Assembly: GCF_013387485.1 (NCBI RefSeq) | Contig: NZ_JABBXB010000004.1 | Span: forward strand, 124,001 to 188,000 | Reading direction: 5' to 3' | Source of the DNA: Stenotrophomonas sp. SAM-B | Lineage (GTDB): Bacteria; Pseudomonadota; Gammaproteobacteria; Xanthomonadales; Xanthomonadaceae | Length of the DNA stretch: 64,000 nt | In this document: positions 1 through 8,640 of the stretch, piece by piece | Layout of the letters: each line of letters starts with the position of its first letter | How positions within the stretch are numbered: the first letter of the stretch is position 1 | Translations under genes and position numbers: made by a program | Notes under the pieces: model-generated | Seen by the model: only the letters and a program-made list of their open reading frames with translations | Databases searched by the model: none | Told to the model about the DNA's origin: nothing

Positions 1-529
1 CCAGGCGCTGCGCAAGCTGACCGGCAACATCAAGCGCTCCAACACCCTGGTGGTCTTCATCAACCAGCTGCGTCACAAGATCGGCGTGATGATGCCGGGC
101 CAGAGCCCGGAAGTGACCACCGGCGGCAACGCGCTGAAGTTCTATGCCTCGGTGCGCCTGGACATCCGCCGTATCGGCGCGATCAAGAAGGGCGACGAGA
201 TCATCGGCAACCAGACCAAGATCAAGGTGGTCAAGAACAAGCTGGCGCCCCCGTTCAAGCAGGTCATCACCGAGATCCTGTACGGCGAAGGCATCAGCCG
301 CGAAGGCGAACTGATCGACATGGGCGTGGAAGCCAAGCTGGTCGAGAAGGCCGGCGCCTGGTACAGCTACGGCGAAGAGCGCATCGGCCAGGGCAAGGAC
401 AACGCCCGCGGCTACCTGCGCGACAACCCGCAGATTGCCCAGCGCCTGGAAGCCGAGCTGCGCGAGAAGTTCCAGCCGGAAGAAGCTGTGCGCGAAGGCG
501 GCGACGAGGCCGAAGACGACGCCGAATGA
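1..529 (+). CDS. recA: Recombinase RecA, C-terminal part (5' end outside window)
   Basis: The reading frame is open from base 2 and gives about 175 residues of RecA, the ATP-dependent strand-exchange protein that also triggers LexA cleavage. The visible part holds the DNA-binding loop 2 region ([19 protein letters not shown]), the conserved [11 protein letters not shown] stretch and the usual acidic tail ending in EAEDDAE. RecA is normally about 345 residues, so roughly half lies upstream of the window. recX follows 110 bp downstream in the same direction, the usual pairing. Identification is secure. Confidence 0.98.
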   Translation, partial: QALRKLTGNIKRSNTLVVFINQLRHKIGVMMPGQSPEVTTGGNALKFYASVRLDIRRIGAIKKGDEIIGNQTKIKVVKNKLAPPFKQVITEILYGEGISREGELIDMGVEAKLVEKAGAWYSYGEERIGQGKDNARGYLRDNPQIAQRLEAELREKFQPEEAVREGGDEAEDDAE

Positions 530-639
530 GTTTCCTGCGGGGCAGGGCAGCGCCGTCAGTGACGCTCGCCCTGTCCTGCAGTTTCACGTCTCCCCGACGG
601 GATGGCGCCAAGGACGGCGCACTGTAATGGACTGCTGCC

Positions 640-1131
640 ATGCAAGACTCCGAAGCCCCCGCACCCCGGCGCAAGCGCCGTGTCCAGGAACAGACGCCGG
701 TCCAGCGGGCGTTGGGGCTGCTGGTGCGCCGCGAGCATTCGCGTAAAGAACTGACCCGCAAGCTCCAGGCCCGTGGCATCGAGAACGAGGCGGCCGAGGC
801 GGCCGTCGCCAAGCTGGCCGAGGCCGGCTGGCAGGATGACACCCGGTTTGCCGAGAACCTGGTCCGGATCCGGGCCAACACGGGCTATGGCCCGATCCAC
901 ATCCGCGCCGAACTGGGCACGCATGGGCTGGACAGCGACCAGATCGCCGCCGCCATGGACACCTTCGAAGGCGATTGGACCGAAAACGCCCGCGACCTGG
1001 TCTGCCGCCGTTTCGGCGACGCCGGCCCGCAGGAACTGCCTGCGCGGCGCAAAGCCGCCGATCTTCTGGCCCGCCGCGGGTTCCCCGGCGACAGCATCCG
1101 CCAGGCCACCCGTTACGACCCTGAGGACTGA
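640..1131 (+). CDS. recX: Regulatory protein RecX
   Basis: This 163-residue protein is of RecX type, a small helical modulator that caps RecA filaments and limits recombinase activity. It has the family's three-helix repeats: an early block with [20 protein letters not shown], a middle block with [17 protein letters not shown], and [14 protein letters not shown]. Its position between recA and alaS supports the call. The ATG at 640 puts the start 110 bp after recA, so recX is probably cotranscribed with recA at a lower level. Confidence 0.95.
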   Translation: MQDSEAPAPRRKRRVQEQTPVQRALGLLVRREHSRKELTRKLQARGIENEAAEAAVAKLAEAGWQDDTRFAENLVRIRANTGYGPIHIRAELGTHGLDSDQIAAAMDTFEGDWTENARDLVCRRFGDAGPQELPARRKAADLLARRGFPGDSIRQATRYDPED

Positions 1132-1238
1132 GCGGCCCGGGCCTGATACCCTTTGTGGTTTCGGCGGTCCTGCAGTTGACACCCGGCCATTGGGGCTGCG
1201 TGCCAGGGACTGACCGGCCCGCACAAAGCCAGCCCCCC

Positions 1239-3887
1239 ATGAACGCATCCGTCAAATTCACTACCTCCCAGATCCGCAGCGATTTCCTTGAGTTCTTCAA
1301 GGGCAAAGGCCATACGATCGTGCCGTCGGCGCCGCTGGTGCCGGGCAATGATCCGACCCTGCTGTTCACCAACTCCGGCATGGTGCAGTTCAAGGACGTG
1401 TTCCTTGGCGCCGAGAAGCGCAGCTACGTGCGCGCGGCCGACGTCCAGCGCTGCCTGCGCGCCGGTGGCAAGCACAACGATCTGGACCAGGTCGGTTACA
1501 CCGCGCGCCACCACACCTTCTTTGAAATGCTGGGCAACTGGTCGTTCGGCGATTACTTCAAGAAGGACGCCATCGCCTGGGCCTGGGAGCTGCTGACCCA
1601 GGTCTGGAAGCTGCCGGCCGAGCGCCTGCTGGTCACCGTCTACCAGACCGATGACGAGGCCTATGCGCTGTGGCGCGACATGGTGGGCATTCCGGAAGAG
1701 CGGATCGTGCGCATCGGCGACAACAAGGGCGCGCCGTTTGCCTCGGACAACTTCTGGCAGATGGCCGAGACCGGCCCGTGCGGCCCGTGCACCGAAATCT
1801 TCTATGACCATGGCGACCATATCGCCGGTGGTCCGCCGGGCTCCCCGGATGAAGACGGTGATCGCTTCATCGAAATCTGGAACCTGGTCTTCATGCAGTT
1901 CGACCGCCAGCCCGACGGCACCCTCGTGCCGCTGCCGGCGCCGTGCGTGGACACCGGCATGGGCCTGGAGCGGCTGGCCGCGATCCTGCAGCACGTCCAC
2001 ACCAACTACGAGATCGACCTGTTCCAGGCGCTGATCCGCAAGGCCAGCGAGCTGACCGGCATGGCCGATCTGGAGAACAAGTCGCTGCGCGTGATCGCCG
2101 ATCACATCCGCGCCTGCTCGTTCCTGATCGTCGATGGCGTGCTGCCGTCCAACGAAGGCCGTGGTTACGTGCTGCGCCGGATCATCCGCCGCGCTCTGCG
2201 CCATGGCTGGATGCTGGGCGTGCGGCAGCCGTTCTTCAGCAAGCTGGTGCCGACCCTGGTCGAGCAGATGGGCGTGGCCTATCCGGAACTGCCGGCGCAG
2301 GTCGACACCGTCGTGCGCGCCCTGCAGGCCGAAGAAGAGCGTTTCGCTGAAACGCTGGATTCGGGCATGAAGATCTTCGACGACGTCGCGGCCAAGGTCA
2401 GCAACGGCGTGATCCCGGGCGTGGATGCGTTCCGCCTGTACGACACCTACGGCTTCCCGCTCGACCTCACCCAGGACATCGCGCGCGAGCGTGACCTGAC
2501 CGTGGATATCGAGGGCTTCAACGCCGCGATGGACACCCAGCGCGAGACCGCGCGCGCGGCTGGCAAGTTCGGCGGCGGCGTGACCCTGTCGGCCGATCTG
2601 GTCGCCACGCTCAAGCCGACCGTGTTCCTCGGGTACGACCGCCTGCAGGCCGACGGCCTCACCGTGGTGGCGATCCTCAAGGACGGTCGCCCGGTGGAGA
2701 CCGCGCAGGCCGGCGACGACGTCATCGTGCTGACCAACCAGACCCCGTTCTACGCCGAATCCGGTGGCCAGGTCGGCGACAATGGCAGCCTGTCAGGCGC
2801 CGGCGTGCAGGTAGACGTCAGTGACACCCAGAAGTTCGCGGGCCAGTTCCATGGGCACGTGGGCAGGATCACCAGCGGCAGCCTGAAGGTTGGCGACGTG
2901 CTGTCCGGCCAGGTCGATGGCCAGCGCCGCGGCGCGACCATCCTCAACCACTCGGCCACCCACCTGCTGCATGCCGCCCTGCGCGAAGTGCTGGGCACCC
3001 ACGTCCAGCAGAAGGGCTCGCTGGTCGCACCCGATCGCCTGCGCTTCGACTTCTCGCACTTCGCGCCGATCAGCGCCGAGGACCTGGCGATCATCGAACG
3101 CAAGGTCAACGAGCAGGTGCGCGCCAACAACGCGGCCGAAGTCCACAACATGGGCATGCAGGAAGCGCTCGACTTCGGTGCGATGGCGCTGTTCGGCGAG
3201 AAGTACGGCGAGCACGTGCGCGTGCTGAAGATGGGCGATTACTCCACCGAACTGTGTGGCGGTACGCATGTGTCGCGCACCGGTGACATCGGCCTGTTCA
3301 AGATCACCGCTGAAGGCGGTGTGTCCTCGGGCGTGCGCCGCATCGAAGCGGTGACCGGGCAGGGCGCGCTGGATTACGTGGCCCATGAAGAAGCGCAGCT
3401 GAGCGAAGCGGCCGCACTGCTCGGTGGCAACGCCGGCGACGTGGTCGACAAGATCCGCCAGCTGGGCGAGCGCCAGAAGAAGCTCGAGCGCGAACTCGAG
3501 GCGCTCAAGGCCAAGCAGGCCGCCGGTGCGACCGCTGATCTTGGCGCCGCCGCGGTCGAGGTCAACGGCATCAAGATCCTGGCCGCGCGCCTGGAAGGCT
3601 TCGATGCCAAGGCGCTGCGCGATGCGATCGACCGCCTCAAGCAGCAGCTCGGCAACGCGGTGATCGTGCTGGCCGGTACCCAGGACGGCAAGGCTGCTCT
3701 GGTCGCGGGCGTGAACGGCAGCGCAATGGGCAAGGTCAAGGCTGGGGAACTGTTGGCCCATATCGCCAGTCAGATCGGGGGCAAGGGCGGCGGCCGCCCG
3801 GACCTCGCCCAGGGTGGTGGTGAGGACGGGCCCGCCCTTGCTTCTGCACTGGCCGCCGTCGTCGACTGGGTCACCCCCCGTATCTGA
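1239..3887 (+). CDS. alaS: Alanine--tRNA ligase
   Basis: This 882-residue enzyme charges tRNA-Ala. The start ATG at 1239 gives [17 protein letters not shown], the usual N-terminus; the frame is open further upstream but that stretch is not conserved. The class II catalytic domain is visible ([17 protein letters not shown] near residue 90). The editing domain has [11 protein letters not shown] and the distal [14 protein letters not shown] metal-binding motifs, followed by a charged coiled coil and a C-terminal Gly-rich domain ([15 protein letters not shown]). Length and order of domains are those of a complete bacterial AlaRS. Confidence 0.98.
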   Translation: MNASVKFTTSQIRSDFLEFFKGKGHTIVPSAPLVPGNDPTLLFTNSGMVQFKDVFLGAEKRSYVRAADVQRCLRAGGKHNDLDQVGYTARHHTFFEMLGNWSFGDYFKKDAIAWAWELLTQVWKLPAERLLVTVYQTDDEAYALWRDMVGIPEERIVRIGDNKGAPFASDNFWQMAETGPCGPCTEIFYDHGDHIAGGPPGSPDEDGDRFIEIWNLVFMQFDRQPDGTLVPLPAPCVDTGMGLERLAAILQHVHTNYEIDLFQALIRKASELTGMADLENKSLRVIADHIRACSFLIVDGVLPSNEGRGYVLRRIIRRALRHGWMLGVRQPFFSKLVPTLVEQMGVAYPELPAQVDTVVRALQAEEERFAETLDSGMKIFDDVAAKVSNGVIPGVDAFRLYDTYGFPLDLTQDIARERDLTVDIEGFNAAMDTQRETARAAGKFGGGVTLSADLVATLKPTVFLGYDRLQADGLTVVAILKDGRPVETAQAGDDVIVLTNQTPFYAESGGQVGDNGSLSGAGVQVDVSDTQKFAGQFHGHVGRITSGSLKVGDVLSGQVDGQRRGATILNHSATHLLHAALREVLGTHVQQKGSLVAPDRLRFDFSHFAPISAEDLAIIERKVNEQVRANNAAEVHNMGMQEALDFGAMALFGEKYGEHVRVLKMGDYSTELCGGTHVSRTGDIGLFKITAEGGVSSGVRRIEAVTGQGALDYVAHEEAQLSEAAALLGGNAGDVVDKIRQLGERQKKLERELEALKAKQAAGATADLGAAAVEVNGIKILAARLEGFDAKALRDAIDRLKQQLGNAVIVLAGTQDGKAALVAGVNGSAMGKVKAGELLAHIASQIGGKGGGRPDLAQGGGEDGPALASALAAVVDWVTPRI

Positions 3888-3909
3888 ACAGCCTGAAGCC
3901 TCCTGCTCC

Positions 3910-3939
3910 TTGATGGGTCGGGAGGCCTGACGGTACTAT
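3910..3939 (+). promoter_or_regulatory. Candidate sigma-70 promoter for csrA
   Basis: TTGATG at 3910-3915 and TACTAT at 3934-3939 are separated by 18 bp and lie about 95 bp upstream of the csrA start codon. Both boxes match the sigma-70 consensus at four or more positions. The long leader would leave room for post-transcriptional control. This is prediction from sequence only. Confidence 0.4.
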
Positions 3940-4032
3940 GGCGAATCTTTTCCCGTTGTCGTGGGGCGCTCTTGCCGGGGCGCCAAGCCGGTGGGGAAAT
4001 GCCACCACCGGTTCCCCTGGAGACTTGAACAA

Positions 4033-4236
4033 ATGTTGATCCTGACTCGCCGTGTAGGCGAAACCCTGATGATCGGTGACTCGGTCAGCGTGACCGTGCT
4101 CGGCGTCAAGGGCAACCAGGTGCGTATCGGTATCACCGCTCCGAAGGACGTGGCCGTGCACCGCGAAGAGATTTACCAGCGCATCCAGCGCGGTGATGAG
4201 CCGAATGCATCCGGAAGTGAAAATTCTTCGGATTAA
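4033..4236 (+). CDS. csrA: Carbon storage regulator CsrA (RsmA)
   Basis: This 67-residue protein is a translational regulator that binds GGA motifs in mRNA leaders. The start at 4033 gives [16 protein letters not shown], the invariant N-terminus containing the first RNA-binding strand. The second RNA-contact region ([12 protein letters not shown]) is also intact. The C-terminal tail is Ser/Asn-rich. csrA sits between alaS and a tRNA-Ser gene, the common gamma-proteobacterial arrangement. A leader GGA near the ATG is not obvious, so autoregulation cannot be read from the sequence. Confidence 0.97.
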   Translation: MLILTRRVGETLMIGDSVSVTVLGVKGNQVRIGITAPKDVAVHREEIYQRIQRGDEPNASGSENSSD

Positions 4237-4239
4237 GGC

Positions 4240-4269
4240 TTTACCTGAGGGCGCGGAAAACGTTATTAT
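4240..4269 (+). promoter_or_regulatory. Candidate promoter of tRNA-Ser
   Basis: TTTACC at 4240-4245 and TATTAT at 4264-4269 are spaced by 18 bp, with a predicted start about 40 nt before the mature tRNA. A GGGCGCG/CGCGCCC inverted repeat (4249-4255 with 4271-4277) overlaps it and could end the csrA transcript. Prediction only. Confidence 0.45.
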
Positions 4270-4317
4270 TCGCGCCCCCGCTGAGATGATTCATCACGGC
4301 GGCGGACCAAGAACACT

Positions 4318-4410
4318 GGAGCGGTGCCCGAGTGGCTGAAGGGGCTCCCCTGCTAAGGGAGTATAGGGCTTAAAACTCTATCGAGGGTTCGAATCCCTCC
4401 CGCTCCGCCA
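4318..4410 (+). tRNA. tRNA-Ser (anticodon GCT)
   Basis: A 93-nt class II tRNA with a long variable arm. The acceptor stem GGAGCGG pairs with CCGCTCC, the anticodon loop reads GCT, the T-arm is GGGTTCGAATCCC and the 3' CCA is encoded. It reads AGC/AGU codons. Its 3' end is the integration site of the island that follows: the last 15 nt are repeated at 13553-13567, so the present 3' end was probably supplied by the island. Confidence 0.97.
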
Positions 4411-4420
4411 GTTGTAGAGA
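4396..4420 (+). repeat. attL: 25-bp direct repeat at the tRNA-Ser end of the island
   Basis: Bases 4396-4420 (starting CCTCCCGCTCCGCCA, ending GTAGAGA) are identical to 13553-13577. The repeat covers the T-arm/acceptor 3' side, the CCA and ten bases downstream. Tyrosine integrases of the P4 type typically recombine in just this part of tRNA genes, and such an integrase lies next to the other copy. Confidence 0.92.
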
Positions 4421-4421
4421 T

Positions 4422-4447
4422 AAGCCCCTGTTTACAGGGGCTTTTTT
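4422..4447 (+). terminator. Rho-independent terminator downstream of tRNA-Ser (island side)
   Basis: Arms AAGCCCCTG and CAGGGGCTT close a TTTA loop and are followed by a T run. It differs from the hairpin found just after the distal repeat, which suggests that the terminator now serving tRNA-Ser came in with the island. Confidence 0.85.
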
Positions 4448-4668
4448 CTTGCCTGCGCTTCCTGCCCCATGCTTTGCCCCATGTTTTGTGATTCGATAAC
4501 TGAGGCCATCCATTCGTCGATCTTGGGCGATGGCCACAGCGATCGCGCAGCGACCTTCGCCGGCTTGGAGAACGTTCCGTCGGCCACCTTGCGATAGATG
4601 GTCGCACCACTGATGCCCACGCGAGACTTCACGTCCGTCAGAGTCAGTAGCCTTGCTTCGTTTGTCAT
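4432..4668 (-). CDS. AlpA-family DNA-binding regulator / excisionase-like protein
   Basis: This 78-residue protein has the MerR-like winged-helix pattern of the AlpA family: LLTLTDVKSRVGISGATIYRKVADGTFSKPAKV, then a short SLWPSPKIDEWMAS segment. AlpA proteins in P4-like elements act as transcription factors for, or partners of, the integrase, so a role in excision control is likely. It overlaps the stop of the upstream methyltransferase remnant by 4 bp (ATGA), so it is translated as the last gene of the island's minus-strand cluster. Its position next to attL fits the family. Confidence 0.82.
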   Translation of the reverse strand: MTNEARLLTLTDVKSRVGISGATIYRKVADGTFSKPAKVAARSLWPSPKIDEWMASVIESQNMGQSMGQEAQARKKPL

Positions 4669-5040
4669 GCGGCATCTCCAAGGGAGAGGCCGGGCTGAAC
4701 CGCGCGGATGCGGGCCTCTGCGATCGCGGCGTATTCGGGGTCAAGCTCAATGCCGACGAACTGCAAGCCCTCCATGAGCGCGGCCCGGCCGGTACTCCCG
4801 CTGCCGGCGAACAGATCCAGCACCAGCCCGCCGCGCGGGGTGACGAGGCGGCACAGATAGCGCATGAGTTCGGTCGGCTTCACGGTGGGACGGTGGTTAG
4901 CGCTGCTCGCAACCTGGTAGCCCTCATCGCAGCGAGTCAGGTGTTGGCCGCTGGTGTTTGACGCCATGCCGGCCGCTGACTTGTTGAAGCCTTCCAAGCC
5001 GGCATCGCGGTCTGCGTTGGTGGCCTTGGCGCATATGGCA
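4665..5040 (-). pseudogene. Phage-type DNA methyltransferase, C-terminal remnant
   Basis: About 120 residues at the end of a longer open frame match the C-terminal part of a beta-class N4/N6 DNA methyltransferase: an ADRDAGLEGF segment, HRPTVKPTELMRYL, the AdoMet-binding loop VLDLFAGSGSTG and ELDPEYAAIAEARI. In this class the catalytic DPPY block lies N-terminal to this region and it is absent. Upstream of about 5040 the frame stays open, but only antisense to another gene, and no longer resembles a methylase. The gene seems to have been cut by the adjoining cassette at 5036-5696. It is probably inactive. Confidence 0.72.
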
Positions 5041-5044
5041 GAAT
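5017..5044 (+). promoter_or_regulatory. Extended -10 promoter of the first membrane-protein cassette
   Basis: TGGCAGAAT at 5036-5044 reads as an extended -10 element (TGG followed by CAGAAT). A weak -35 TTGGTG lies at 5017-5022, spacing 16. The same ATGGCAGAATC string occurs 30 bp before the second plus-strand gene at 7038. Prediction from the repeated context. Confidence 0.4.
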
Positions 5045-5072
5045 CCGTGCAACTAAGGGATGAGGACGGGCG

Positions 5073-5696
5073 ATGTACTTGGCCAACGTGGTTGTTCCAT
5101 GCTTCACCGTCGGCAACGGATGCCATCCCGACTGGACTGCTATTTCGGCAATTGGAGGATGGCTTGGTGCCGCAGCCGCGGTTGGAGCAGCTTTGGTTGC
5201 CCTTCGCTTGGCTGGGGGTGAGCGCGAGAAACGGGAGGCACAGCAAGCTGCTGCCAACAAGTTCGCCATGATCGCCCTCTGGCCTCGCTTGCACCGAGCG
5301 CAGGGAGACCTTGGCGGAATTGGTCGCGCTATCGACAAGGACGGCGACGCGCCAGAGACTGGTGCCAGGGGCAATCTTCTGGTGCTGATTGAATCCTTGG
5401 AGGCAGAGTTGAAGGTTATCAGTGCTTTGGGGGTGTCCCTTGATACGGCCCCTGCTGAGCGCCTTGCGGCGGCCGTGTCCATTGCCGGGTATGTAGCGCG
5501 ACAAGCGCGAAGAATCGCTGCGCCCGAAAATGCCACGATGCTCCAGATGGTTTGGTACACGCCAGCAGTCCGGAAGTCGTGGGCGGAAGATGCGAGAACT
5601 GCAGTCTGGCAGCTGCTCAGATTTGCCTCCGAGGCTGAGAAGGTCGTTAATGCAGTGAGTGGACGAATAGCGCCCAGCTACAGCGACGGCAAGTGA
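5073..5696 (+). CDS. Predicted single-span membrane protein of unknown function (cassette 1)
   Basis: This 207-residue protein is not recognised. Residues about 28-46 (GGWLGAAAAVGAALVALRL) form one hydrophobic span, followed by a charged helical region (GEREKREAQQAAANKF) and a long, mostly helical cytoplasmic part. An AGGA-type ribosome site precedes the ATG. It is on the plus strand inside a minus-strand cluster and has its own candidate promoter. Its layout matches the protein at 7038-7712 although sequence identity is low. A moron-like accessory role such as superinfection exclusion is a guess. Confidence 0.7.
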   Translation: MYLANVVVPCFTVGNGCHPDWTAISAIGGWLGAAAAVGAALVALRLAGGEREKREAQQAAANKFAMIALWPRLHRAQGDLGGIGRAIDKDGDAPETGARGNLLVLIESLEAELKVISALGVSLDTAPAERLAAAVSIAGYVARQARRIAAPENATMLQMVWYTPAVRKSWAEDARTAVWQLLRFASEAEKVVNAVSGRIAPSYSDGK

Positions 5697-5761
5697 TTGC
5701 GCCGGAGTTAGCAATTCGGCAGAAGTTTGGGCGGCCGCGGATCGGATTGGATGCTCGCGCA

Positions 5762-6025
5762 TTACACGTCCTCCCGCAGCCTGGTGCGCCGGTCACGAGG
5801 CGGCTTGACGGTAGCCAGGGTGGTGGTCGTCAAGTAGCGCAGCTCCCATCTGGGGTGGAACTGGCAGGTGTGCTTGGCGGTGTCGAGTTGGATGTTGAGC
5901 CGGCCGCCGCTGGCGGACCGGATAGTGCCCATCTCGACCTTGCCGTCGCCCGTGTACTTCACGCGCATGCCGCGCTTCGCTGGCACGCCGTAATTCTTCC
6001 TGACCCATGCCATGCTGCCGCTCAC
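5762..6025 (-). CDS. Phage-type hypothetical protein
   Basis: A small basic protein of 87 residues starting MSGSMAWVRKNYGVPAKRGM, with a beta-rich core (VKYTGDGKVEMGTIRSASGGRLNIQL) that looks like a small SH3-like barrel. Proteins of this kind are common as unnamed genes in prophages of Xanthomonadaceae and pseudomonads; no function is known to me. Its start overlaps the stop of the upstream gene by 4 bp (ATGA), so the two are translationally coupled. Confidence 0.72.
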   Translation of the reverse strand: MSGSMAWVRKNYGVPAKRGMRVKYTGDGKVEMGTIRSASGGRLNIQLDTAKHTCQFHPRWELRYLTTTTLATVKPPRDRRTRLREDV

Positions 6026-7008
6026 GACCCCACCTCCGGCGCTGCATCGCGCTCATTCGCGTATGCGTGTTTGCGCAGGAAGTCGTCGTAGTCGCCTTCG
6101 CCTGCTGCATGGAAATGTATACAGGCGTTGTACTCATCGCTGACGCCCTGCAACGCCGCCAGGTCGATGCCCTGTGCGGGCTGGGCGGCGCCGAGTCGTT
6201 CGGAGCGCTCCAGCTGCGCAACGAACCGACCAACGAGCGCGACGGCATCGGTCAGTTTGACGCGATTGATTGTGTTCGGCCGCGTAGCCCGCCGCACGTG
6301 CTCCATCGTGGTCAGGCATTCGGATGCGACCTTCCTGGGGTGAAGCTCGGGAAGCTCCCACAGCGGCACCAGCTGGACGCTCGCCAATTCAGCGTCAGCC
6401 GAAACAGGATCAAACTTTCGGGCGGGGCCGCAGGCAGACACCAGAATGCTCACGCGCTTGCCGGGTTGTATAGCAGTAGCCACCGGCACCTGCGCCCCCG
6501 GCCGGCGGGCGGCGAGGGCGGCTTTCCAGCACTGCCAGGTCAGCTGCGCATTCGGGCAGGCATACACGTCCGGGTGGTCCGCATGGCGGTCTGTGATGAT
6601 GTTGCCGCCGCGGTAGCTCTGTGCGTGTGCCCACGCCTCAAACTGCGCCCGCCCATCCCCCTGCACCTCGCCACCCTGCTGCTTGCCAGTTGCGGCGAGG
6701 GCGTCGCGTGCGTACTCCTGCATCTGTTCGGAGGTGTAGGCCGAGACTGGGGACGCCCCCGGACAGGCAAATTCAGCCTCGAACGCTTCCGGCAGCGGCG
6801 GCAGCACCAGCCCCTGCTGCTCGGCCAGCTCTGCGGGCTTCCGGTCGGCTACCCATGCGCGGATGTTGTTTGCCACTACTTGGGGGTCAAGGATGCTCCC
6901 ACCCGGAACGCAAGCGGTAAGCATCGGCTCTACATCGAAAGCTAGTCCTGCGAGGTGAGATGCGCCGGAGGCGGGAAGGGGGTGCTTCTTTGCATGGGTG
7001 CAGTTCAT
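6022..7008 (-). CDS. Phage-type hypothetical protein, 328 residues
   Basis: The protein is not recognised as an enzyme. It contains two phage-like stretches: YTSEQMQEYARDALAATGKQ, and YACPNAQLTWQCWKAALAARR, which recur in phage early-region proteins often found as mosaics. The remainder is mixed alpha/beta without an evident motif. The ATG at 7008 lies 29 bp from the divergent start of the plus-strand gene at 7038, so the two promoters must overlap. It ends in a 4-bp overlap with the next gene. Confidence 0.7.
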   Translation of the reverse strand: MNCTHAKKHPLPASGASHLAGLAFDVEPMLTACVPGGSILDPQVVANNIRAWVADRKPAELAEQQGLVLPPLPEAFEAEFACPGASPVSAYTSEQMQEYARDALAATGKQQGGEVQGDGRAQFEAWAHAQSYRGGNIITDRHADHPDVYACPNAQLTWQCWKAALAARRPGAQVPVATAIQPGKRVSILVSACGPARKFDPVSADAELASVQLVPLWELPELHPRKVASECLTTMEHVRRATRPNTINRVKLTDAVALVGRFVAQLERSERLGAAQPAQGIDLAALQGVSDEYNACIHFHAAGEGDYDDFLRKHAYANERDAAPEVGS

Positions 7009-7016
7009 GGCAGAAT
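6989..7016 (+). promoter_or_regulatory. Extended -10 promoter of the second membrane-protein cassette
   Basis: TGGCAGAAT at 7008-7016 (extended -10) with TTTGCA at 6989-6994 as -35, spacing 16. The element coincides with the start codon region of the divergent gene ending at 7008. The same core occurs at 5036-5044 before the other cassette. Prediction. Confidence 0.4.
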
Positions 7017-7037
7017 CGGCTCCAACAGGGAGGGGTT

Positions 7038-7712
7038 ATGGGAATCGAGTTCTGTCCGCTCGCGGACGAAGTAGGAAAGCTGACGGACTGGCTTGCTGTC
7101 GCGGTCGGTCTCCTCGCCGCAGTAGGAACAATTTGGGTGGCGTCGTCCGCGAATCGAACGTCCCAGAGAGCCGCAGAGATTGCTGAGGAGGCGAAGGGAA
7201 TTTCTCAGCAGCAGCATCTGGAAGCGGTCAACACGCGCGAGGCGAACGCGCGGATCATTGGTCGACTGCTGCTGCATGAAGTTCTTGGGCTTCCAAACCG
7301 CCTCCGCGCCCTGGAAAAGCTGTTGGAGTCCGCCATCGACGGTGATTCTGGCTGGGGTGCTCTGAGGCTGCTGAACGCAACTGGCGAGCTCAGTATCCCG
7401 CTGCTGCCGAATGCTGAGCGCGTGGAGGACAGGATTCATGCGCTGCCTGACATGATTGGCGCGAACTTGGCAACGATGATCAGCCACACACGGGATCTGG
7501 TTGATGCCGCCAAGCGTGTCAAAGACGCGATCGTGATGCATGAGGCAAGAGCTATCGGCACTAAGACCACCTACAGTTATGCAGGCAATCCCTCGAAACC
7601 CGGCCTCCTTTTGGAACACTTGCGATATATGTCGACGCTTGCTCCCAGCTTCGCGAGTGAGTTCAGACAGTTCGTGCTGCCCGGCATAGTCGGAGAAGTT
7701 GCTGCTGAGTAG
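7038..7712 (+). CDS. Predicted single-span membrane protein of unknown function (cassette 2)
   Basis: The start at 7038 follows a GGGAGG ribosome site and gives a 224-residue protein. Residues about 17-37 (DWLAVAVGLLAAVGTIWVASS) form one transmembrane helix. A coiled-coil-like segment (RAAEIAEEAKGISQQQHLE) and a helical domain follow. It is not recognised. Like the gene at 5073-5696 it is a plus-strand gene within a minus-strand cluster, with a TM near the N-terminus, a charged helical linker and a helical C-terminal domain. The two are likely distant relatives or functional analogues. Confidence 0.72.
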   Translation: MGIEFCPLADEVGKLTDWLAVAVGLLAAVGTIWVASSANRTSQRAAEIAEEAKGISQQQHLEAVNTREANARIIGRLLLHEVLGLPNRLRALEKLLESAIDGDSGWGALRLLNATGELSIPLLPNAERVEDRIHALPDMIGANLATMISHTRDLVDAAKRVKDAIVMHEARAIGTKTTYSYAGNPSKPGLLLEHLRYMSTLAPSFASEFRQFVLPGIVGEVAAE

Positions 7713-7729
7713 CGCGCGCAGGAGCGTCC

Positions 7730-7987
7730 TCACGCGGCTACCCCCATCGCCACGAAGTCGATCTCGTCCACTCGGTCGCGCAGGCGGTGGCACGCCGGAC
7801 GCAGAGCCAGCGCGACTTCGCGGCGCTGGTCGCGCGGGTAGAAGTGCAGGATCGAGGTATGAAGCGCGCCGCGGTGGTCGCGGCGGAACAGGCGGTACGC
7901 GACGACGCCGGTATCGCCCACTGGGAAGCGGCCCCAAGAGAACCCGCCAAGCTTCTTCGGCGAGCGTCGCGCCACAAAGCGGCTCAT
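7730..7987 (-). CDS. Phage-type hypothetical protein, 85 residues
   Basis: A short basic protein (MSRFVARRSPKKLGGFSWGR at the start) with a core resembling small prophage proteins (DTGVVAYRLFRRDHRGALHTSILHF split by short turns). Function unknown. It overlaps the upstream gene by 4 bp (7984-7987), the same ATGA coupling seen in the rest of the minus-strand cluster, which is the main support for its being real. Confidence 0.6.
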   Translation of the reverse strand: MSRFVARRSPKKLGGFSWGRFPVGDTGVVAYRLFRRDHRGALHTSILHFYPRDQRREVALALRPACHRLRDRVDEIDFVAMGVAA

Positions 7988-8343
7988 GGGTGGCCTCGTT
8001 GCGCGGTTGCATGCGCCAGCCGTTGGCTGCCGGAGGCGTCATTGATCTCGCGGCGGGTCATCTCGCGACGGGTTGGAGTATTGCCCAGGACTTCGACCTT
8101 GCCGCCGGCGCGCCGGAACGCGGCAAGCTGATCGGCGATTTCGGCACGATCCCGGTCCTTGTGCTGGACCGTGGTGCTGTTGTGGCTGCCAGTTGGGGCT
8201 GAGCGCATTACGCGGGCCACTGCGACGCGAGTCGGCTCCACGCGCGCATCAGGGGTGCGCATCAGCCTGTGCATCGTGGTGGTCAGCATCCAGACCCTGT
8301 TGCCCTTGGTGATGCTGACCTGCACCTGGCCGGTGTTGCGCAT
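7984..8343 (-). CDS. Phage-type hypothetical protein, start uncertain
   Basis: The C-terminal half (KDRDRAEIADQLAAFRRAGG, then KVEVLGNTPTRREMTRREIN) is strongly helical and basic and resembles small regulatory or hypothetical phage proteins. The ATG at 8343 gives 119 residues. The frame is open to a GTG at 8484, and the stretch CTLKQLSSSLAAM before the chosen ATG could be coding, but a longer form would overlap the divergent gene at 8407. No good ribosome site marks either start. Function unknown. Confidence 0.58.
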   Translation of the reverse strand: MRNTGQVQVSITKGNRVWMLTTTMHRLMRTPDARVEPTRVAVARVMRSAPTGSHNSTTVQHKDRDRAEIADQLAAFRRAGGKVEVLGNTPTRREMTRREINDASGSQRLAHATAQRGHP

Positions 8344-8406
8344 CGCTGCCAGCGAACTGCTGAGCTGCTTCAGCGTGCACGTCAGTGTTCCGGAGGCATT
8401 ACACCG

Positions 8407-8640
8407 ATGCGAACTGATCTGTGGGACCAGTTTGATGGCCTGGTCGGCCCCAGCGCCCGGCTGCTGGCAACCGTCACCGCTCACAACGCCGACGGGACCA
8501 GCAGCCTGGTCGCCTATGACGGGGCGCAGATGCGGGCTATCGGCATCCTCGGGAGCACTATCCCTTACAACGTGTGGGTCCGGGACGGGCGGGTTTTTGA
8601 GATAGCTCCCAATCTACCGCTCATCGAAGTGGCCATTTAG
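8407..8640 (+). CDS. Small phage-structural-type protein, 77 residues
   Basis: MRTDLWDQFDGLVGPSARLL followed by VTAHNADGTSSLVAYDG and VWVRDGRVFEIAP is the pattern of small beta-rich phage proteins that sit next to tail or baseplate genes; the repeated short strands suggest an OB-like fold. GGAGG lies about 11 bases before the ATG. No other structural genes remain around it, so it looks like a leftover of a prophage that gave rise to the island. The function is inferred only by resemblance. Confidence 0.62.
   Translation: MRTDLWDQFDGLVGPSARLLATVTAHNADGTSSLVAYDGAQMRAIGILGSTIPYNVWVRDGRVFEIAPNLPLIEVAI

Noticed and set aside
7699-8202. 167-codon plus-strand frame in the island
   Set aside because: It lies antisense to two coupled minus-strand phage-type genes (7730-7987, 7984-8343) and has no recognisable start signal or motif.
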